NCBI RefSeq assembly: GCF_014842925.1
Contig: NZ_JACYXJ010000009.1
Span: 1-45,052 of the forward strand
Direction of reading: 5' to 3'
Source of the DNA: Roseibium polysiphoniae
GTDB taxonomy: Bacteria; Pseudomonadota; Alphaproteobacteria; Rhizobiales; Stappiaceae
DNA length: 45,052 bases
Numbering within the stretch: the stretch's first letter is position 1; each line of letters starts with the position of its first letter. The position numbers were made by a program, and so were the translations under genes. Below, piece after piece: positions 34,662 to 43,507 of the stretch. A model generated the notes under the pieces. The model made no database searches. It was given only the letters and a program-made list of their open reading frames with translations, and was not told the DNA's origin.

Positions 34662-35586
34662 GGGTCGGACGGTCAGCCGCCCGCCGTTTCACCGGCCTGG
34701 GTTGCTTGAAGGCATCGGCAAGGAAATCGAACACCAGCCGGATCCGGCGGCTTGTGTTCAGCTCCCGGTGCGTGACAAGCCACAGGGGATAACGGAAAGG
34801 GTCGATCCCGGGAAACAGGCGCTCGACATCCGGACAGCGCTCGGCGATATCGTCGGCCATGATGCCGATGCCCAGGCCTTCGCGCACCATCTGCCAGGCA
34901 ACATTGCCGTCAGCGGAGTTGCAGATGATATTGGCACTGGTCACGGGCACACCGCTGCGGTTCAGATGGTCCAGCAACACGCCATCGTCGACAAAGCCGA
35001 CCAGCGCGTGGGACGCCATGTCCTCAAAGGTCTCCGGGCGTCCATGTTCAGCCAGGTACCGGGGCGAGGCATAGAAACTGGCGCACATTTCGCGGATCAG
35101 GCGGGCAATCAATTCCGGATGGTCCGGACGCACATGGCGCAGGGCAATATCGGCTTCGCGCTGGCGCAAGTCACTCAGCGCGTTGGACGCCAGCACTTCA
35201 ATGTGGATGCCCGGTTCCCGCCGGCGCAGTTCGCCGATGAGCTCCGGCAGCAGGTAGGCCGCCATCAGGTCGCTGGCGGAAATGCAGACCTTGCCATCGC
35301 TCGACTGGGCCTGACCCGATGCGGCCAGCGAGAGACAGCGCGCCGCTTCTGCCATGCCTCTGACGTGGTCCAGCAGATCGGTGCCGAAAGGTGTCAGTTT
35401 CAGAGATCTGCCAACCCTTTCGAACAGGACAACGCCCAACTCCGCCTCAAGCGCTGCCACCTGCCGTCCAAGGGTCGGCTGGGTCAACCCAAGGACACGG
35501 GCCGCAGCTGAAAAAGAGCCCTCTTCAGCGGTGGCAAGGAATGCCCGCGCGTTGTTCCAGTCAAAAGAGATAGCCTGCCAATTCAT
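34639..35586 (-). CDS. LysR-family transcriptional regulator
   Basis: 315 residues. The N-terminal helix-turn-helix is in FLATAEEGSFSAAARVLGLTQPTLGRQVAALEAELG (about 16-50), followed by the LysR substrate domain (KVCISASDLMAAYLLPELIGEL onward). It is divergent from the methyltransferase gene at 35688, the typical LysR-target layout. The C-terminal tail is extended and overlaps the end of the GDYXXLXY gene. No inducer can be inferred. Confidence 0.9.
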   Translation of the reverse strand: MNWQAISFDWNNARAFLATAEEGSFSAAARVLGLTQPTLGRQVAALEAELGVVLFERVGRSLKLTPFGTDLLDHVRGMAEAARCLSLAASGQAQSSDGKVCISASDLMAAYLLPELIGELRRREPGIHIEVLASNALSDLRQREADIALRHVRPDHPELIARLIREMCASFYASPRYLAEHGRPETFEDMASHALVGFVDDGVLLDHLNRSGVPVTSANIICNSADGNVAWQMVREGLGIGIMADDIAERCPDVERLFPGIDPFRYPLWLVTHRELNTSRRIRLVFDFLADAFKQPRPVKRRAADRPTLKTPART

Positions 35587-35687
35587 GCAAATATGTATAT
35601 CACGTCTTCATTTTTCCGCAATTTCGCGAAGGGATTGCGTCCGCTACCTATTCAATATCTTATGAACAGCCTGTGAGCCGAGCCCGC

Positions 35688-36332
35688 ATGACCTCAAGCG
35701 CCCCCTTCTGGGACAAACTTGCCCGTCGCTACGCCAAGACGCCAATCAAGGATCAGGCCGGCTATGAGCGGTGGCTGGCCCGGGTGCGTGAGCACCTTGG
35801 CCCAGAAAGCAACGTTCTGGAAGTCGGCTGCGGCACCGGATCGACAGCTCTGCTGCTTGCGCCCACGGTGAAATCCTATCTGTCCACCGACTTTGCCGCC
35901 GGGATGATCGAGATCGCAAACGAGAAGCTCGCGCAGGAGCCGCAGGCCAATCTGCGCTTTGTGCAGGCAGATCCCTTCGACGAGCGTTTGGCACCGGCAG
36001 CCAATGGCGCCGACGGCGGCTATGACGCGGTGCTCGCCTTCAACTTCCTGCATCTGACAGAAGATCCCGCCGCCACAACCAGGCGACTGACGCAGCTTGT
36101 GAAACCGGGCGGCCTGCTGATCACAAAGACCGTCTGCCTCGGTCACAAGAAGATCCTTTTCGGCCCGCTGGTCTGGGCACTGCGCCTTTTCGGCAAGGCA
36201 CCGACGGTGCGCTTCATGACCACTGGCGATGTGGATGATCTGATGACGGCGAATGGCCTGGACCTCATCGAGACCATCACCTTTCCGAAAATCCCGAGCC
36301 AATTCGTCGTCGCGCACAAACCCGCCCTCTGA
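35688..36332 (+). CDS. Class I SAM-dependent methyltransferase
   Basis: 214 residues. Motif I is VLEVGCGTGSTALLLA, then STDFAAGMIEIA and a motif IV-like YDAVLAFNFLHL. The N-terminus SSAPFWDKLARRYAKTPIKDQAGYERWL is a recurring type in alphaproteobacterial small-molecule or lipid methyltransferases. The start at 35688 is favoured over an in-frame GTG at 35673; neither has a strong ribosome site. It is divergent from the LysR gene, so the two may be coregulated. Ends at a good terminator. Confidence 0.85.
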   Translation: MTSSAPFWDKLARRYAKTPIKDQAGYERWLARVREHLGPESNVLEVGCGTGSTALLLAPTVKSYLSTDFAAGMIEIANEKLAQEPQANLRFVQADPFDERLAPAANGADGGYDAVLAFNFLHLTEDPAATTRRLTQLVKPGGLLITKTVCLGHKKILFGPLVWALRLFGKAPTVRFMTTGDVDDLMTANGLDLIETITFPKIPSQFVVAHKPAL

Positions 36333-36344
36333 GCGTTTCAATTG

Positions 36345-36368
36345 AAAACCCGCCGACCGGCGGGTTTT
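36345..36368 (+). terminator. Intrinsic terminator
   Basis: AAAACCCGCC-gacc-GGCGGGTTTT is a perfect 10-bp stem with a 4-base loop ending in T4, 12 bases after the methyltransferase stop. Confidence 0.9.
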
Positions 36369-36480
36369 CCTGCCCTCTTCTACCGCTTGGCTTTGACCTT
36401 GCCGGTGAAGATGCCTATAGCTCCGCCAATTCCCAGGTGCGCTGGCTCATGATCCGTGCGCCTCATTATGATTGGCGACA

Positions 36481-37521
36481 ATGACCGATACCGTGCTTGA
36501 AACCCTGATGCTGCCTCTTGATGAAGGCATGCTTGGCCTTTCTGATGGCGACAAGGCCCTGTTCTTGCGCGCCAGGATGGGCCGGGAACTTCGAACGATC
36601 CCCGCCGCAGTGCTCACGTGCGAGCAAAGCTTCGCGCCAGACCGCGATGCTCTGGACCAGGCCGGCTACAAGGTTGTCGCCGAAACAGACGAGACGGGTT
36701 TTTCGCTCGTCCTTGCCTTGCCGACCCGGCAGAGGCAGGAATCGCGTGCCTTGCTTGCACGCGCTGTTAAAAAGGCCGCAGCCGGCGGCATTGTTCTGGC
36801 CTGCGCGCCCAACACCGAAGGCGCAAAGACCGCCGAGGCTGATCTCGACGCGCTGGCCGGCCTGACCGGCAAACTGTCAAAGAACAAATGCCGCGTCTTC
36901 TGGGCAACCGTGTCGCCGGGCACGATCAACACCGCACTGCTCGACGAATGGCTTCAGCTGGACGCACCGCGCGAGATCCTGGAGGGGGCCTATTTCAGCA
37001 GGCCAGGTATTTTCGCGTGGGACCGGATCGACGCCGCCTCCAAACTGCTGACCGACAACCTGCCCGAGACACTTGCGGGCAAGGGCGCGGATCTGGGCTG
37101 CGGCTTTGCCTATCTCGCCCGTACCGTTCTGGAACGCGCGCCGGGCGTTGCGGCCATGGACCTTTACGAAGCAGAAAAACGCGCGCTCGACCTGGCCGAG
37201 CAGAACCTTGCTGCCTTCAAGGGCAAGAAAGTGCTCAATGGCATCTGGTCGGACGTCACAAAGGGCATCGAAGGCCCCTATGATTTCATCGTCTCCAATC
37301 CGCCGTTCCACCAGACCGGCAAGGCCGACCGCTCGGATGTGGGCCAGGCCTTCATCCGGACAGCGGCGGGCGGATTGCGCAGCGGCGGCACCTTCTACAT
37401 GGTCGCCAACCGCCACCTGCCCTATGAGGCGACGCTGAACGACGTCTTCGGCGTGGTCGAAATGATCGCCGATGAAGGTGGCTACAAGGTCATCCGCGCG
37501 ATCAAGCGGAAGGGCAAGTGA
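36481..37521 (+). CDS. 16S rRNA (guanine-N2) methyltransferase, RsmC type
   Basis: 346 residues. The C-terminal half carries DLGCGFAYLA (motif I) and the nucleic-acid methylase signature SNPPFHQ, which in RsmC acts on G1207 of 16S rRNA. The N-terminal half is a degenerate methyltransferase-like domain, as usual for RsmC. The ATG at 36481 gives MTDTVLETLM; an upstream TTG at 36472 is less likely. The stop is followed after one base by the ATG of the rsuA-like gene, so the pair is translated together and both act on 16S rRNA. Confidence 0.85.
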   Translation: MTDTVLETLMLPLDEGMLGLSDGDKALFLRARMGRELRTIPAAVLTCEQSFAPDRDALDQAGYKVVAETDETGFSLVLALPTRQRQESRALLARAVKKAAAGGIVLACAPNTEGAKTAEADLDALAGLTGKLSKNKCRVFWATVSPGTINTALLDEWLQLDAPREILEGAYFSRPGIFAWDRIDAASKLLTDNLPETLAGKGADLGCGFAYLARTVLERAPGVAAMDLYEAEKRALDLAEQNLAAFKGKKVLNGIWSDVTKGIEGPYDFIVSNPPFHQTGKADRSDVGQAFIRTAAGGLRSGGTFYMVANRHLPYEATLNDVFGVVEMIADEGGYKVIRAIKRKGK

Positions 37522-37522
37522 C

Positions 37523-38221
37523 ATGCGCCTGGTCAAACTCATCGCGAACCTCGGCTACGGCAGCCGCAAGGAAATCCAGACCGCGATCAAGCACGGCTGG
37601 GTGACCGACCGGGACGGCAACACGCTCAAGGCCGATGCCAAGACGGCCCATGAAGACATCCTGTTCGATGATGAACCTCTGGACCCGGCTGTCGGCATGG
37701 TGGTCCTGATGAACAAGCCGCTCGGCTACACATGTTCGACGAAGGATCAGGGCAAGCTGGTCTATGACCTGCTGCCTGACCGCTTCAGGGTCCGCAAGCC
37801 TGCCCTGTCGACGATCGGACGGCTCGACAAGGAAACCTCGGGCGCCCTGCTTTTCACCGACGATGGCGATCTGCTGCACCGGGTGATCTCGCCAAAGGCC
37901 GATGTGCCCAAGATCTACGAGGCCGAGCTCGACCGCCCCCTGAACGGCTCTGAAGCAACGCTCTTTGCCTCCGGCGAGATGATGCTGGAAAATGAGCACA
38001 AGCCGCTGAAACCGGCTGAACTTGAAGTCCTTGATGACACCCATGTGCGCCTCACCCTGCACGAGGGCCGCTATCATCAGGTCCGCCGCATGTTCGCCGC
38101 CGCCGGCAACCACGTGACCGCCCTCACCCGCACCCATATCGGCAGGCTTGGTCTCGACGGCGTGTCCGAGGGCGAATGGATGCTTCTGGACGAGGACCAG
38201 CTCGCAAAGATCTTCGCCTGA
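37523..38221 (+). CDS. 16S rRNA pseudouridine synthase, RsuA family
   Basis: 232 residues. An S4-type RNA-binding start (MRLVKLIANLGYGSRKEIQTAI) precedes the RsuA catalytic domain, with D102 in GRLDKETSGALL as the nucleophilic aspartate. EGRYHQVRRMF near residue 185 is also family-conserved. RsuA makes pseudouridine 516 in 16S rRNA; related RluB/E/F act on 23S, so the exact site is not certain. Operon with rsmC. Confidence 0.88.
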   Translation: MRLVKLIANLGYGSRKEIQTAIKHGWVTDRDGNTLKADAKTAHEDILFDDEPLDPAVGMVVLMNKPLGYTCSTKDQGKLVYDLLPDRFRVRKPALSTIGRLDKETSGALLFTDDGDLLHRVISPKADVPKIYEAELDRPLNGSEATLFASGEMMLENEHKPLKPAELEVLDDTHVRLTLHEGRYHQVRRMFAAAGNHVTALTRTHIGRLGLDGVSEGEWMLLDEDQLAKIFA

Positions 38222-38339
38222 CGGCGCTGGTCACCTCCCTGGCTGGCAGCTCGCGCAAATGTTATTGGTCTGCGACGGCACCGGGTGATCAACAGATACG
38301 ATCTCATCATCTGGATTTGCCAGCACCAAAGGATCTGCA

Positions 38340-38855
38340 ATGACAACGGCCAAGCCGCACGTAGGCGCACCAATTGAACCGACCAGCTTTCCGTCTCTTT
38401 CGGGAGATACGATCTCTATCGGCCAACCCAAGGACCGCTGGACCATGCTGTTTGTCTATCGTGGCAAGCATTGCCCGCGGTGCAAGCGCTACCTGAACAA
38501 GCTCAACGCCGTCCTGCCGGCCTGGACCGAGGTCATGGACGTCCTCGTTGTTTCCGCCGACACAAAAGAAAAGGCACAGGCGGATATGGACGAATTCGGC
38601 TGGGATTTCGATCTCTGCTACGGCATGAGCGAAGCGCAGATGCGAGCGCTCGGCCTTTACGTCTCCGAACCGCTGTCTGAGGCCGAAACCACCGAAAACT
38701 TCGCAGAGCCCGGCGCCTTTGCCATCCGCCCTGATGGAACGCTCATGCTGGTGGATATTTCCAACGGCCCTGCCGCCCGGCCCGACCTTGAAGAGCTGCT
38801 TGACGGCATGATCTTCAACATCACCAACAACCGCCCGGTCAGAGGCACGGCGTAA
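38340..38855 (+). CDS. Redoxin / AhpC-TSA family thiol protein
   Basis: 171 residues. A thioredoxin-like fold with C45-P-R-C48 in VYRGKHCPRCKRYL at the usual peroxidatic position, then LVVSADTKEKAQADMDEFGWDFDL and a cis-Pro-like PGAFAIRPDGTLML. The vicinal CxxC suggests a thiol-disulfide exchange or peroxiredoxin-like role. It is likely cytoplasmic, as no signal peptide is seen. It is a separate unit between rsuA and the minE terminator-like hairpin. Confidence 0.85.
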   Translation: MTTAKPHVGAPIEPTSFPSLSGDTISIGQPKDRWTMLFVYRGKHCPRCKRYLNKLNAVLPAWTEVMDVLVVSADTKEKAQADMDEFGWDFDLCYGMSEAQMRALGLYVSEPLSEAETTENFAEPGAFAIRPDGTLMLVDISNGPAARPDLEELLDGMIFNITNNRPVRGTA

Positions 38856-38857
38856 CT

Positions 38858-38902
38858 CACTCACCCACCCTGCCTTCCCTGCGAAGGCAGGGTGGGTGAG
38901 TG
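38858..38902. terminator. 19-bp perfect hairpin between the redoxin and min genes
   Basis: CACTCACCCACCCTGCCTT pairs with AAGGCAGGGTGGGTGAGTG across the 7-base loop CCCTGCG. There is no T-run, so it may be a Rho-assisted or bidirectional 3' stabiliser. The stem tip CCTTCCCTGCGAAGGCAGGG resembles the left palindrome of intergenic repeat A. Confidence 0.6.
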
Positions 38903-38978
38903 GGCCGCGAGGGAGGTAGAGCTGCATCGCGCGGCGAAGCGGCGAGGTGTAGCCTCGCGCGCTTTGCTGCCGCCCTCT

Positions 38979-39251
38979 TCAGGCGCTTTTGCGGATGTCG
39001 GTGTCCGGGAGCTCTATGTCGATGCCCAGGGTCGTCGTGTCGCCGGTGCGGTCCATTTCCAGATGCACCGCATCCGGATCGATGTTGATGTGGCGCGCAA
39101 CGACGGCCAGGATATCCTCGCGCAGGGAGGAGATCAGCTTGGCGTCGGAGGAGGAGTTGCCGCCACGTTCGTGCTCGAGAAGGATCTTCAGGCGGTTCTT
39201 GGCGACGGAGGCGCTGTCATCGCGCCTGCCGAAGAAGGCCATGATGTTCAT
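38979..39251 (-). CDS. minE: Cell-division topological specificity factor MinE
   Basis: 90 residues. Residues 1-30 (MNIMAFFGRR, then VAKNRLKILLEHER) form the amphipathic MinD-binding and membrane-targeting part. The C-terminal half, LREDILAVVARHINIDPDAVHLEMD, is the dimerisation domain. MinE drives the pole-to-pole oscillation of MinCD, keeping the division ring at midcell. The start overlaps the minD stop by four bases, so minD and minE are translationally coupled. Confidence 0.96.
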   Translation of the reverse strand: MNIMAFFGRRDDSASVAKNRLKILLEHERGGNSSSDAKLISSLREDILAVVARHINIDPDAVHLEMDRTGDTTTLGIDIELPDTDIRKSA

Positions 39252-40069
39252 GCAGCCCTCCCCCTGAAGAGCTTGCCAAGCAGACCCTTCTTCTCGGAGG
39301 GAATCGTGACCGGAATGTCTTCTCCCAGAAGCCGCTGGGTGGCCTCGATATAGGCCTTGGCCGCCGGCGATGCCTCGTCCGACAGAGTGACCGGAAGGCC
39401 AACGTTGGACGCCTTCAGCACGTCGCGGCTTTCAGGCACAACCCCGATCAGCGGCACGGACAGAATATCGACCACATCATCGACCGCGAGCATGTCGCCG
39501 AGCTTTGCCCGCTCCACGTCATAGCGCGTGATCAGCAGGTGCTTTGGCATGCGTCCACCGTCTTCGGCAACCACGGTCTTGGAATCCAGAAGACCGATGA
39601 TCCGGTCGCAGTCACGCACGGAAGAGACTTCCGGGTTGGAGACGATGATCGCCTCATCCGCATAGCGCATGGCCAGGGTCGCGCCGCGCTCGATGCCGGC
39701 CGGACTGTCGCAAACGATCCAGTCGAAATACATGCGCAGCTCGTTGATGACGCTGGCGACACCCTCGTCGGTGAGCGCGTCCTTGTCGCGGGTCTGGGAG
39801 GCCGGCAGCAGGTAGAGATTGTCCAGCTTCTTGTCTCGGACCAGCGCCTGCTTGATCGAGGCTTCGCCGCGCACGACGTTGACGAGGTCAAAGACCACCC
39901 GGCGTTCGGCGCCCATAATCAGGTCCAGGTTGCGCAGGCCGACGTCGAAGTCGACCGCGCATACCTTGTATCCCTGTTTGGCCAGCGCAGAGGCAATGGC
40001 GGCGGTCGAGGTCGTCTTGCCGACGCCGCCCTTGCCCGAAGTGACCACGATGACTGTGGCGTTGCTCAT
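39248..40069 (-). CDS. minD: Septum site-determining ATPase MinD
   Basis: 273 residues. Deviant Walker A GKGGVGKTT (about 11-19), the switch region DFDVGLRNLDLIMGAERR, and a C-terminal amphipathic membrane helix, SEKKGLLGKLFRGRAA. MinD binds the membrane with ATP, recruits MinC and is released by MinE. It is in an operon with minC (65 bases upstream) and minE (overlap). No missing motif. Confidence 0.97.
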   Translation of the reverse strand: MSNATVIVVTSGKGGVGKTTSTAAIASALAKQGYKVCAVDFDVGLRNLDLIMGAERRVVFDLVNVVRGEASIKQALVRDKKLDNLYLLPASQTRDKDALTDEGVASVINELRMYFDWIVCDSPAGIERGATLAMRYADEAIIVSNPEVSSVRDCDRIIGLLDSKTVVAEDGGRMPKHLLITRYDVERAKLGDMLAVDDVVDILSVPLIGVVPESRDVLKASNVGLPVTLSDEASPAAKAYIEATQRLLGEDIPVTIPSEKKGLLGKLFRGRAA

Positions 40070-40134
40070 GGTGTGCTTTCCTGTTTTCCAATTTTCCCGG
40101 TGCGACCCCGGAAAACCCTTTGATCGGCGACTGT

Positions 40135-40923
40135 TCAGGCCAGCGGCTCGAAGATCAGTTTCTCGTTTTCGAACCTGATCTGGGCCGCCTTGCTCAGAAC
40201 GTCGCCGCTAAAATCATCTGCGATCTGGTAGAGACCGTTGATCGAGACCAGTTCGGCGTCCAGCTTTGTGCAGAAGATCCGTGCATTGTCGTTGCCAGAC
40301 ACGCCAGCCAGAGCCCGGCCGCGCAGGGCGCCGTAGACATGGATAGACCCGCCCGCAATGACCTCGGCGCCAGAGGAGACCGATCCGAGGATCGTCACAT
40401 CGCCCGCCGGATGCATGACGCTCTGACCCGAGCGCACGGGCTCGGTGATGACGATGGACTGGCCGTCCGGAGCAGGCCCGGTCGCCACTCTTATCGGCTC
40501 TTCCGAAGCGCCCTCGGTCTTGCCGTTCTTCCCATTCCTGGCTGATGCCTGTGTGCCTTTGGCCTTTGGCGCCTCAGGCTTGTCCTCTTCAGCTTCATCA
40601 GATGTTCCGGGCTGGGGATCGGGCACCTCTACGTCGGACGCCAGACGCCCGCCGCCGAAGCTTGGCGGCATGCCCGGTTTCAGGCGCGTGCCGGAAACCC
40701 CATCGATGCCCATGACGCGGATGGAGCGCTCGGCGAGACCTGCAAGCAGCTCTTCCAGGTCCTCGATCGGCATCTTCCGGCCGCGCACATCCAGAATGAT
40801 CGGCCGATCGATAAAGAAGCCGGGCGTGCGGGAGATGATCCGGTCAAGCTCGGCAAACCACGCGTCGGAGGGCGTCTCCGGCGTGAGAACGATGGCGATA
40901 AAGGACTTACCCTTGAACTTCAT
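40135..40923 (-). CDS. minC: Septum site-determining FtsZ inhibitor MinC
   Basis: 262 residues, longer than many MinC. The N-terminal FtsZ-inhibiting domain runs to about 100. A hydrophilic, low-complexity linker (about 105-165, acidic then Lys/Gly-rich) precedes the beta-helical MinD-binding domain (SGQSVMHPAGDVTILGSVSSGAEVIAGGSIHVYGALRGRA). The C-domain motifs are intact. First gene of the minC-minD-minE operon; start ATG at 40923. Confidence 0.95.
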   Translation of the reverse strand: MKFKGKSFIAIVLTPETPSDAWFAELDRIISRTPGFFIDRPIILDVRGRKMPIEDLEELLAGLAERSIRVMGIDGVSGTRLKPGMPPSFGGGRLASDVEVPDPQPGTSDEAEEDKPEAPKAKGTQASARNGKNGKTEGASEEPIRVATGPAPDGQSIVITEPVRSGQSVMHPAGDVTILGSVSSGAEVIAGGSIHVYGALRGRALAGVSGNDNARIFCTKLDAELVSINGLYQIADDFSGDVLSKAAQIRFENEKLIFEPLA

Positions 40924-41282
40924 AAGGGGCTCGTGGCGCTTTCAAGGCTGGAGACACGCGGTCTGTTTCTGATCTTATAGAGGTATCATTCCTGGCGCGG
41001 GACAATTAGGCGGCGCGCTGTTTTCCACTGTTAATGGCTGCAAAACCGGCCAGGAACGCAAATTGGACAAATCAGGAACCTGCCGACAAAGAGCCCCGGA
41101 CGAGCGGCAGATGGGGCGGAAACGCAACTGCAACAATCACCTAGCCCTATCGGCGAACTCCGTGACCCCAAAGTACGCCGACCTCATGTTTTTGAGCCGT
41201 TTTGCCGCGAAACGACGCGCGGGCTGAAGAATCGCACGGCCCCGCAGGGAATCGGTGCGTCGAAAAACCAGACGATAAAAGC
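40924..41282. other. 359-base intergenic region upstream of minC
   Basis: It must contain the minCDE promoter near its left end. It lies before the start of minC and after the stop of a LysR gene on the same strand. Short open frames here lack coding character. I see no RNA family or clear hairpin. Confidence 0.4.
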
Positions 41283-42182
41283 TCACGCTGACGGCGCATG
41301 AAGCTCCTCGGCAAGGGATCTGATTTCCGCCATTGCCCAGAGGCAGCGGGTCGGCAGGAGGCGCCCTGCCCGGCGGATCAGCCACAGCTCCTGATGGACC
41401 GGATGGCGCAAGGCCGCGATCTGCAGCGACGCCGGCCCGGCAAAGCCATCGATGCCACTGCGGGGCAAGATGGTATAGCCGGCACCGGCTGCCACGAGCG
41501 CCGGGATCTGGCTGATCTGGTTGACAAAACCACGCCGGCGCAGGGCCTGGGCACTTTGAAAGCCGTCGAAATTTTCCGGCATCAGCATCTCAGCATAAGC
41601 TGCGCCATCTGGATGGTCGACGAAGCCCATCTCCTGCAGCTCCTCCAGATCCGGCGTGGTGGAGCCCGCACCCGATGGCAAGGCAAGACAGAGATTTTCA
41701 ACGCCGATCTTCTCAGCCTCCAGCCGGGTCTGCCGCGGATCCCGGCTCACGACCCCGAGGTCCAGCCGTCCGGCGGCAACGGCTTCAATCACCCGTGACT
41801 GGGGCGCGGCCTCCAGCGTCACGATCAACTCTCGCGCAGCGACCAGATGCGGCAGCAAGCGGCGGTAAAGCACCGTGGCGAAACTGCCAGAGGCGCCAAT
41901 GCCGACGGCCCCGACATCCGGTCGATCCTCGCCAATACGTTCCAGCAGCGCCTGCTCCTCGGCCTGCCGCACCCGCGCATGGTCCCTGAGAGCGTTGCCG
42001 GCATCGGTCAGAACGATGGTCTTGCCGATGCGCTGAACCAGCGGCACACCGACCGCGGCCTCAAGCTTGGCCAGATGCTGGGACACCCCGGGCTGGGTCA
42101 TGTTCAAGCGCGCCGCCGTGCGGGTGAAGCTCGCTTCTTCGGCAAGGGTCACAAACGTCTCGAGCCAGGTCGCATTCAGCAT
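41283..42182 (-). CDS. LysR-family transcriptional regulator
   Basis: 299 residues from the ATG at 42182. The helix-turn-helix is in FVTLAEEASFTRTAARLNMTQPGVSQHLAKLEAAVG (about 10-46). The C-terminal effector domain shows the usual RRLLPHLV, GRLDLGVVSRDP and ALVAAGAGYTILPRSGI. It is divergent from the VOC gene at 42283, with an AT-rich 100-base spacer between them, so the VOC protein is the likely target. Confidence 0.9.
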   Translation of the reverse strand: MLNATWLETFVTLAEEASFTRTAARLNMTQPGVSQHLAKLEAAVGVPLVQRIGKTIVLTDAGNALRDHARVRQAEEQALLERIGEDRPDVGAVGIGASGSFATVLYRRLLPHLVAARELIVTLEAAPQSRVIEAVAAGRLDLGVVSRDPRQTRLEAEKIGVENLCLALPSGAGSTTPDLEELQEMGFVDHPDGAAYAEMLMPENFDGFQSAQALRRRGFVNQISQIPALVAAGAGYTILPRSGIDGFAGPASLQIAALRHPVHQELWLIRRAGRLLPTRCLWAMAEIRSLAEELHAPSA

Positions 42183-42282
42183 GATCAAAACTTTTTGTTA
42201 TGATATCTATTAATTATAATAATTTTTTATTCTGAACCTCAATCCCTAAATTGCAGCTATCGCAACGCCAAGGAGGTCCAGG

Positions 42283-42783
42283 ATGACACCCTATCCCAAG
42301 AGCTTTTCACACATCGGACTGTCGGTTCCCGATCTCGACGCCGCCGTCAAATTCTATTCCGAAACACTCGGCTTCTATCTGATCATGCCGCCGACGGAGA
42401 TCACGGAAGACGACAGCGACATCGGCCGCATGTGCACCGACGTCTTCGGCGAAGGCTGGGGGAGCCTGCGCATTGCGCATATGTCCACATCCGACCGGAT
42501 CGGGATCGAGATCTTCGAATTCAAGGGCAACCGCGCCCCTGCGGACAAGCTCGACTACCGCACCACCGGTCTGTTTCACTTCTGCATCCAGGATCCGGAC
42601 GTCGAGGGCCTGACCAAGAAGATTGTCGCAGCAGGCGGAAAACAGCGCATGCCGGTTCGAGAATATTTCCCGGACGAGAAGCCCTATCGCATGGTCTATG
42701 TGGAAGATCCGTTCGGCATCGTGTTTGAAATCTACAGCCACGGCTATGAGCTGACCTATTCGGCCGGCGCCTACGAGCACTGA
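42283..42783 (+). CDS. VOC-superfamily (glyoxalase/dioxygenase-like) protein
   Basis: 166 residues with two beta-alpha-beta-beta-beta modules. Metal ligands fit the VOC pattern: H10 in FSHIGLSV, E76 or E79 in GIEIFEF, H99 in LFHFCIQ and E149 in IVFEIYSHGYE. VOC proteins include glyoxalase I and extradiol dioxygenases; the reaction is not identifiable. A perfect AAGGAGG ribosome site lies ahead of the ATG. Divergent from, and likely regulated by, the LysR gene. Confidence 0.87.
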   Translation: MTPYPKSFSHIGLSVPDLDAAVKFYSETLGFYLIMPPTEITEDDSDIGRMCTDVFGEGWGSLRIAHMSTSDRIGIEIFEFKGNRAPADKLDYRTTGLFHFCIQDPDVEGLTKKIVAAGGKQRMPVREYFPDEKPYRMVYVEDPFGIVFEIYSHGYELTYSAGAYEH

Positions 42784-42974
42784 GGCACCTGGATCCCTGG
42801 CTGCATCGGCGCCTTCCCCGCCGTTCGGCCAGGTTTTCCGCCATTCAGGACAGCGCCCGCAGACCGCCCGGAGAACCTCCGCAGGACTGCGTCCCCATTG
42901 GCGAAATGACCCCTGCGGCGCGTTTAACCAGCGAACAACTTAACCACCAATCTGTTATCGGCTCGACTTTCGCC

Positions 42975-42991
42975 ATATTGCAGTGCAATAT
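42975..42991. promoter_or_regulatory. Perfect 17-bp palindrome (PhaR-like site) before an uncharacterised gene
   Basis: ATATTGCAGTGCAATAT, identical to 24855-24871. It ends 23 bases before the GTG start at 43015 and may overlap the promoter's -10 region, so it would act as an operator for a repressor. Confidence 0.55.
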
Positions 42992-43014
42992 TGAAGCGTG
43001 AACGGAGAGAACCG

Positions 43015-43368
43015 GTGCAAACCATGAGCAACTTCAAGGCTATTATTGACCTTTTCGGACTTTCGGCCGAAGAGGCTGCGGTATACCTGAAGGCTGAACC
43101 TGCCGATATCGTTCGCTGGTGCACAACGAACGACAGCCCGCCGATCGAGGTCTGGCAGGCGGTGGTGACCTTGTTCGACACCATTCGCTTTGCTGCCGAA
43201 GACGCGGCCAAGGCAACGGATCTGGACGACCTTGAGGCGACCGACCTCAACGGCCTGTCCTTTCCCCCGCCGGCCCGGCTGGCCGCAAACGCCAACGGCC
43301 CGCTCAAGGGTCCGGAGCGCACGGCAAGAGCCATGGCCGTCGCATCGCTGGCCCGCGTCTTCGTCTAA
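43015..43368 (+). CDS. Hypothetical protein, possible regulator, downstream of a palindrome
   Basis: About 117 residues, not recognised. The first half (FKAIIDLFGLSAEEAAVYLKAEPADIVRWC) is helical and looks like a small helix-turn-helix fold, followed by IEVWQAVVTLFDTIRFAAEDAAK. The C-terminal part is Ala/Gly/Pro-rich (PPARLAANANGPLKGPERTARAMAV). GTG at 43015 has GGAGA six bases upstream; ATG at 43024 is the alternative. It shares a 17-bp palindrome with fabI-DUF3141, suggesting the same regulator. It is the last chromosome-like gene before the tRNA-Phe fragment. Confidence 0.6.
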   Translation: MQTMSNFKAIIDLFGLSAEEAAVYLKAEPADIVRWCTTNDSPPIEVWQAVVTLFDTIRFAAEDAAKATDLDDLEATDLNGLSFPPPARLAANANGPLKGPERTARAMAVASLARVFV

Positions 43369-43410
43369 GCGCATACTGATCTGAAACTTGAGTCTAGGCC
43401 GGACAGTCAA

Positions 43411-43430
43411 CGCGGCAGAAAAATGCTGCG
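43411..43430. terminator. Weak hairpin after the hypothetical gene
   Basis: CGCGGCA-gaaaaa-TGCTGCG gives seven pairs with one G-U. No T-run follows. It could end the transcript of the gene stopping at 43368, but support is low. Confidence 0.3.
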
Positions 43431-43507
43431 GTTCTATCTAAGGGGCCGCGGCAGGTCCTAGAGCGACACCGGCCGCTAGTTTCGCCGTATTTTATCTTCG
43501 GGAAAAG

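Noticed and set aside
41137..41385. 82-codon open frame between the LysR gene and minC
   Set aside because: Overlaps the LysR 3' end in another frame and lacks any coding or start signals.
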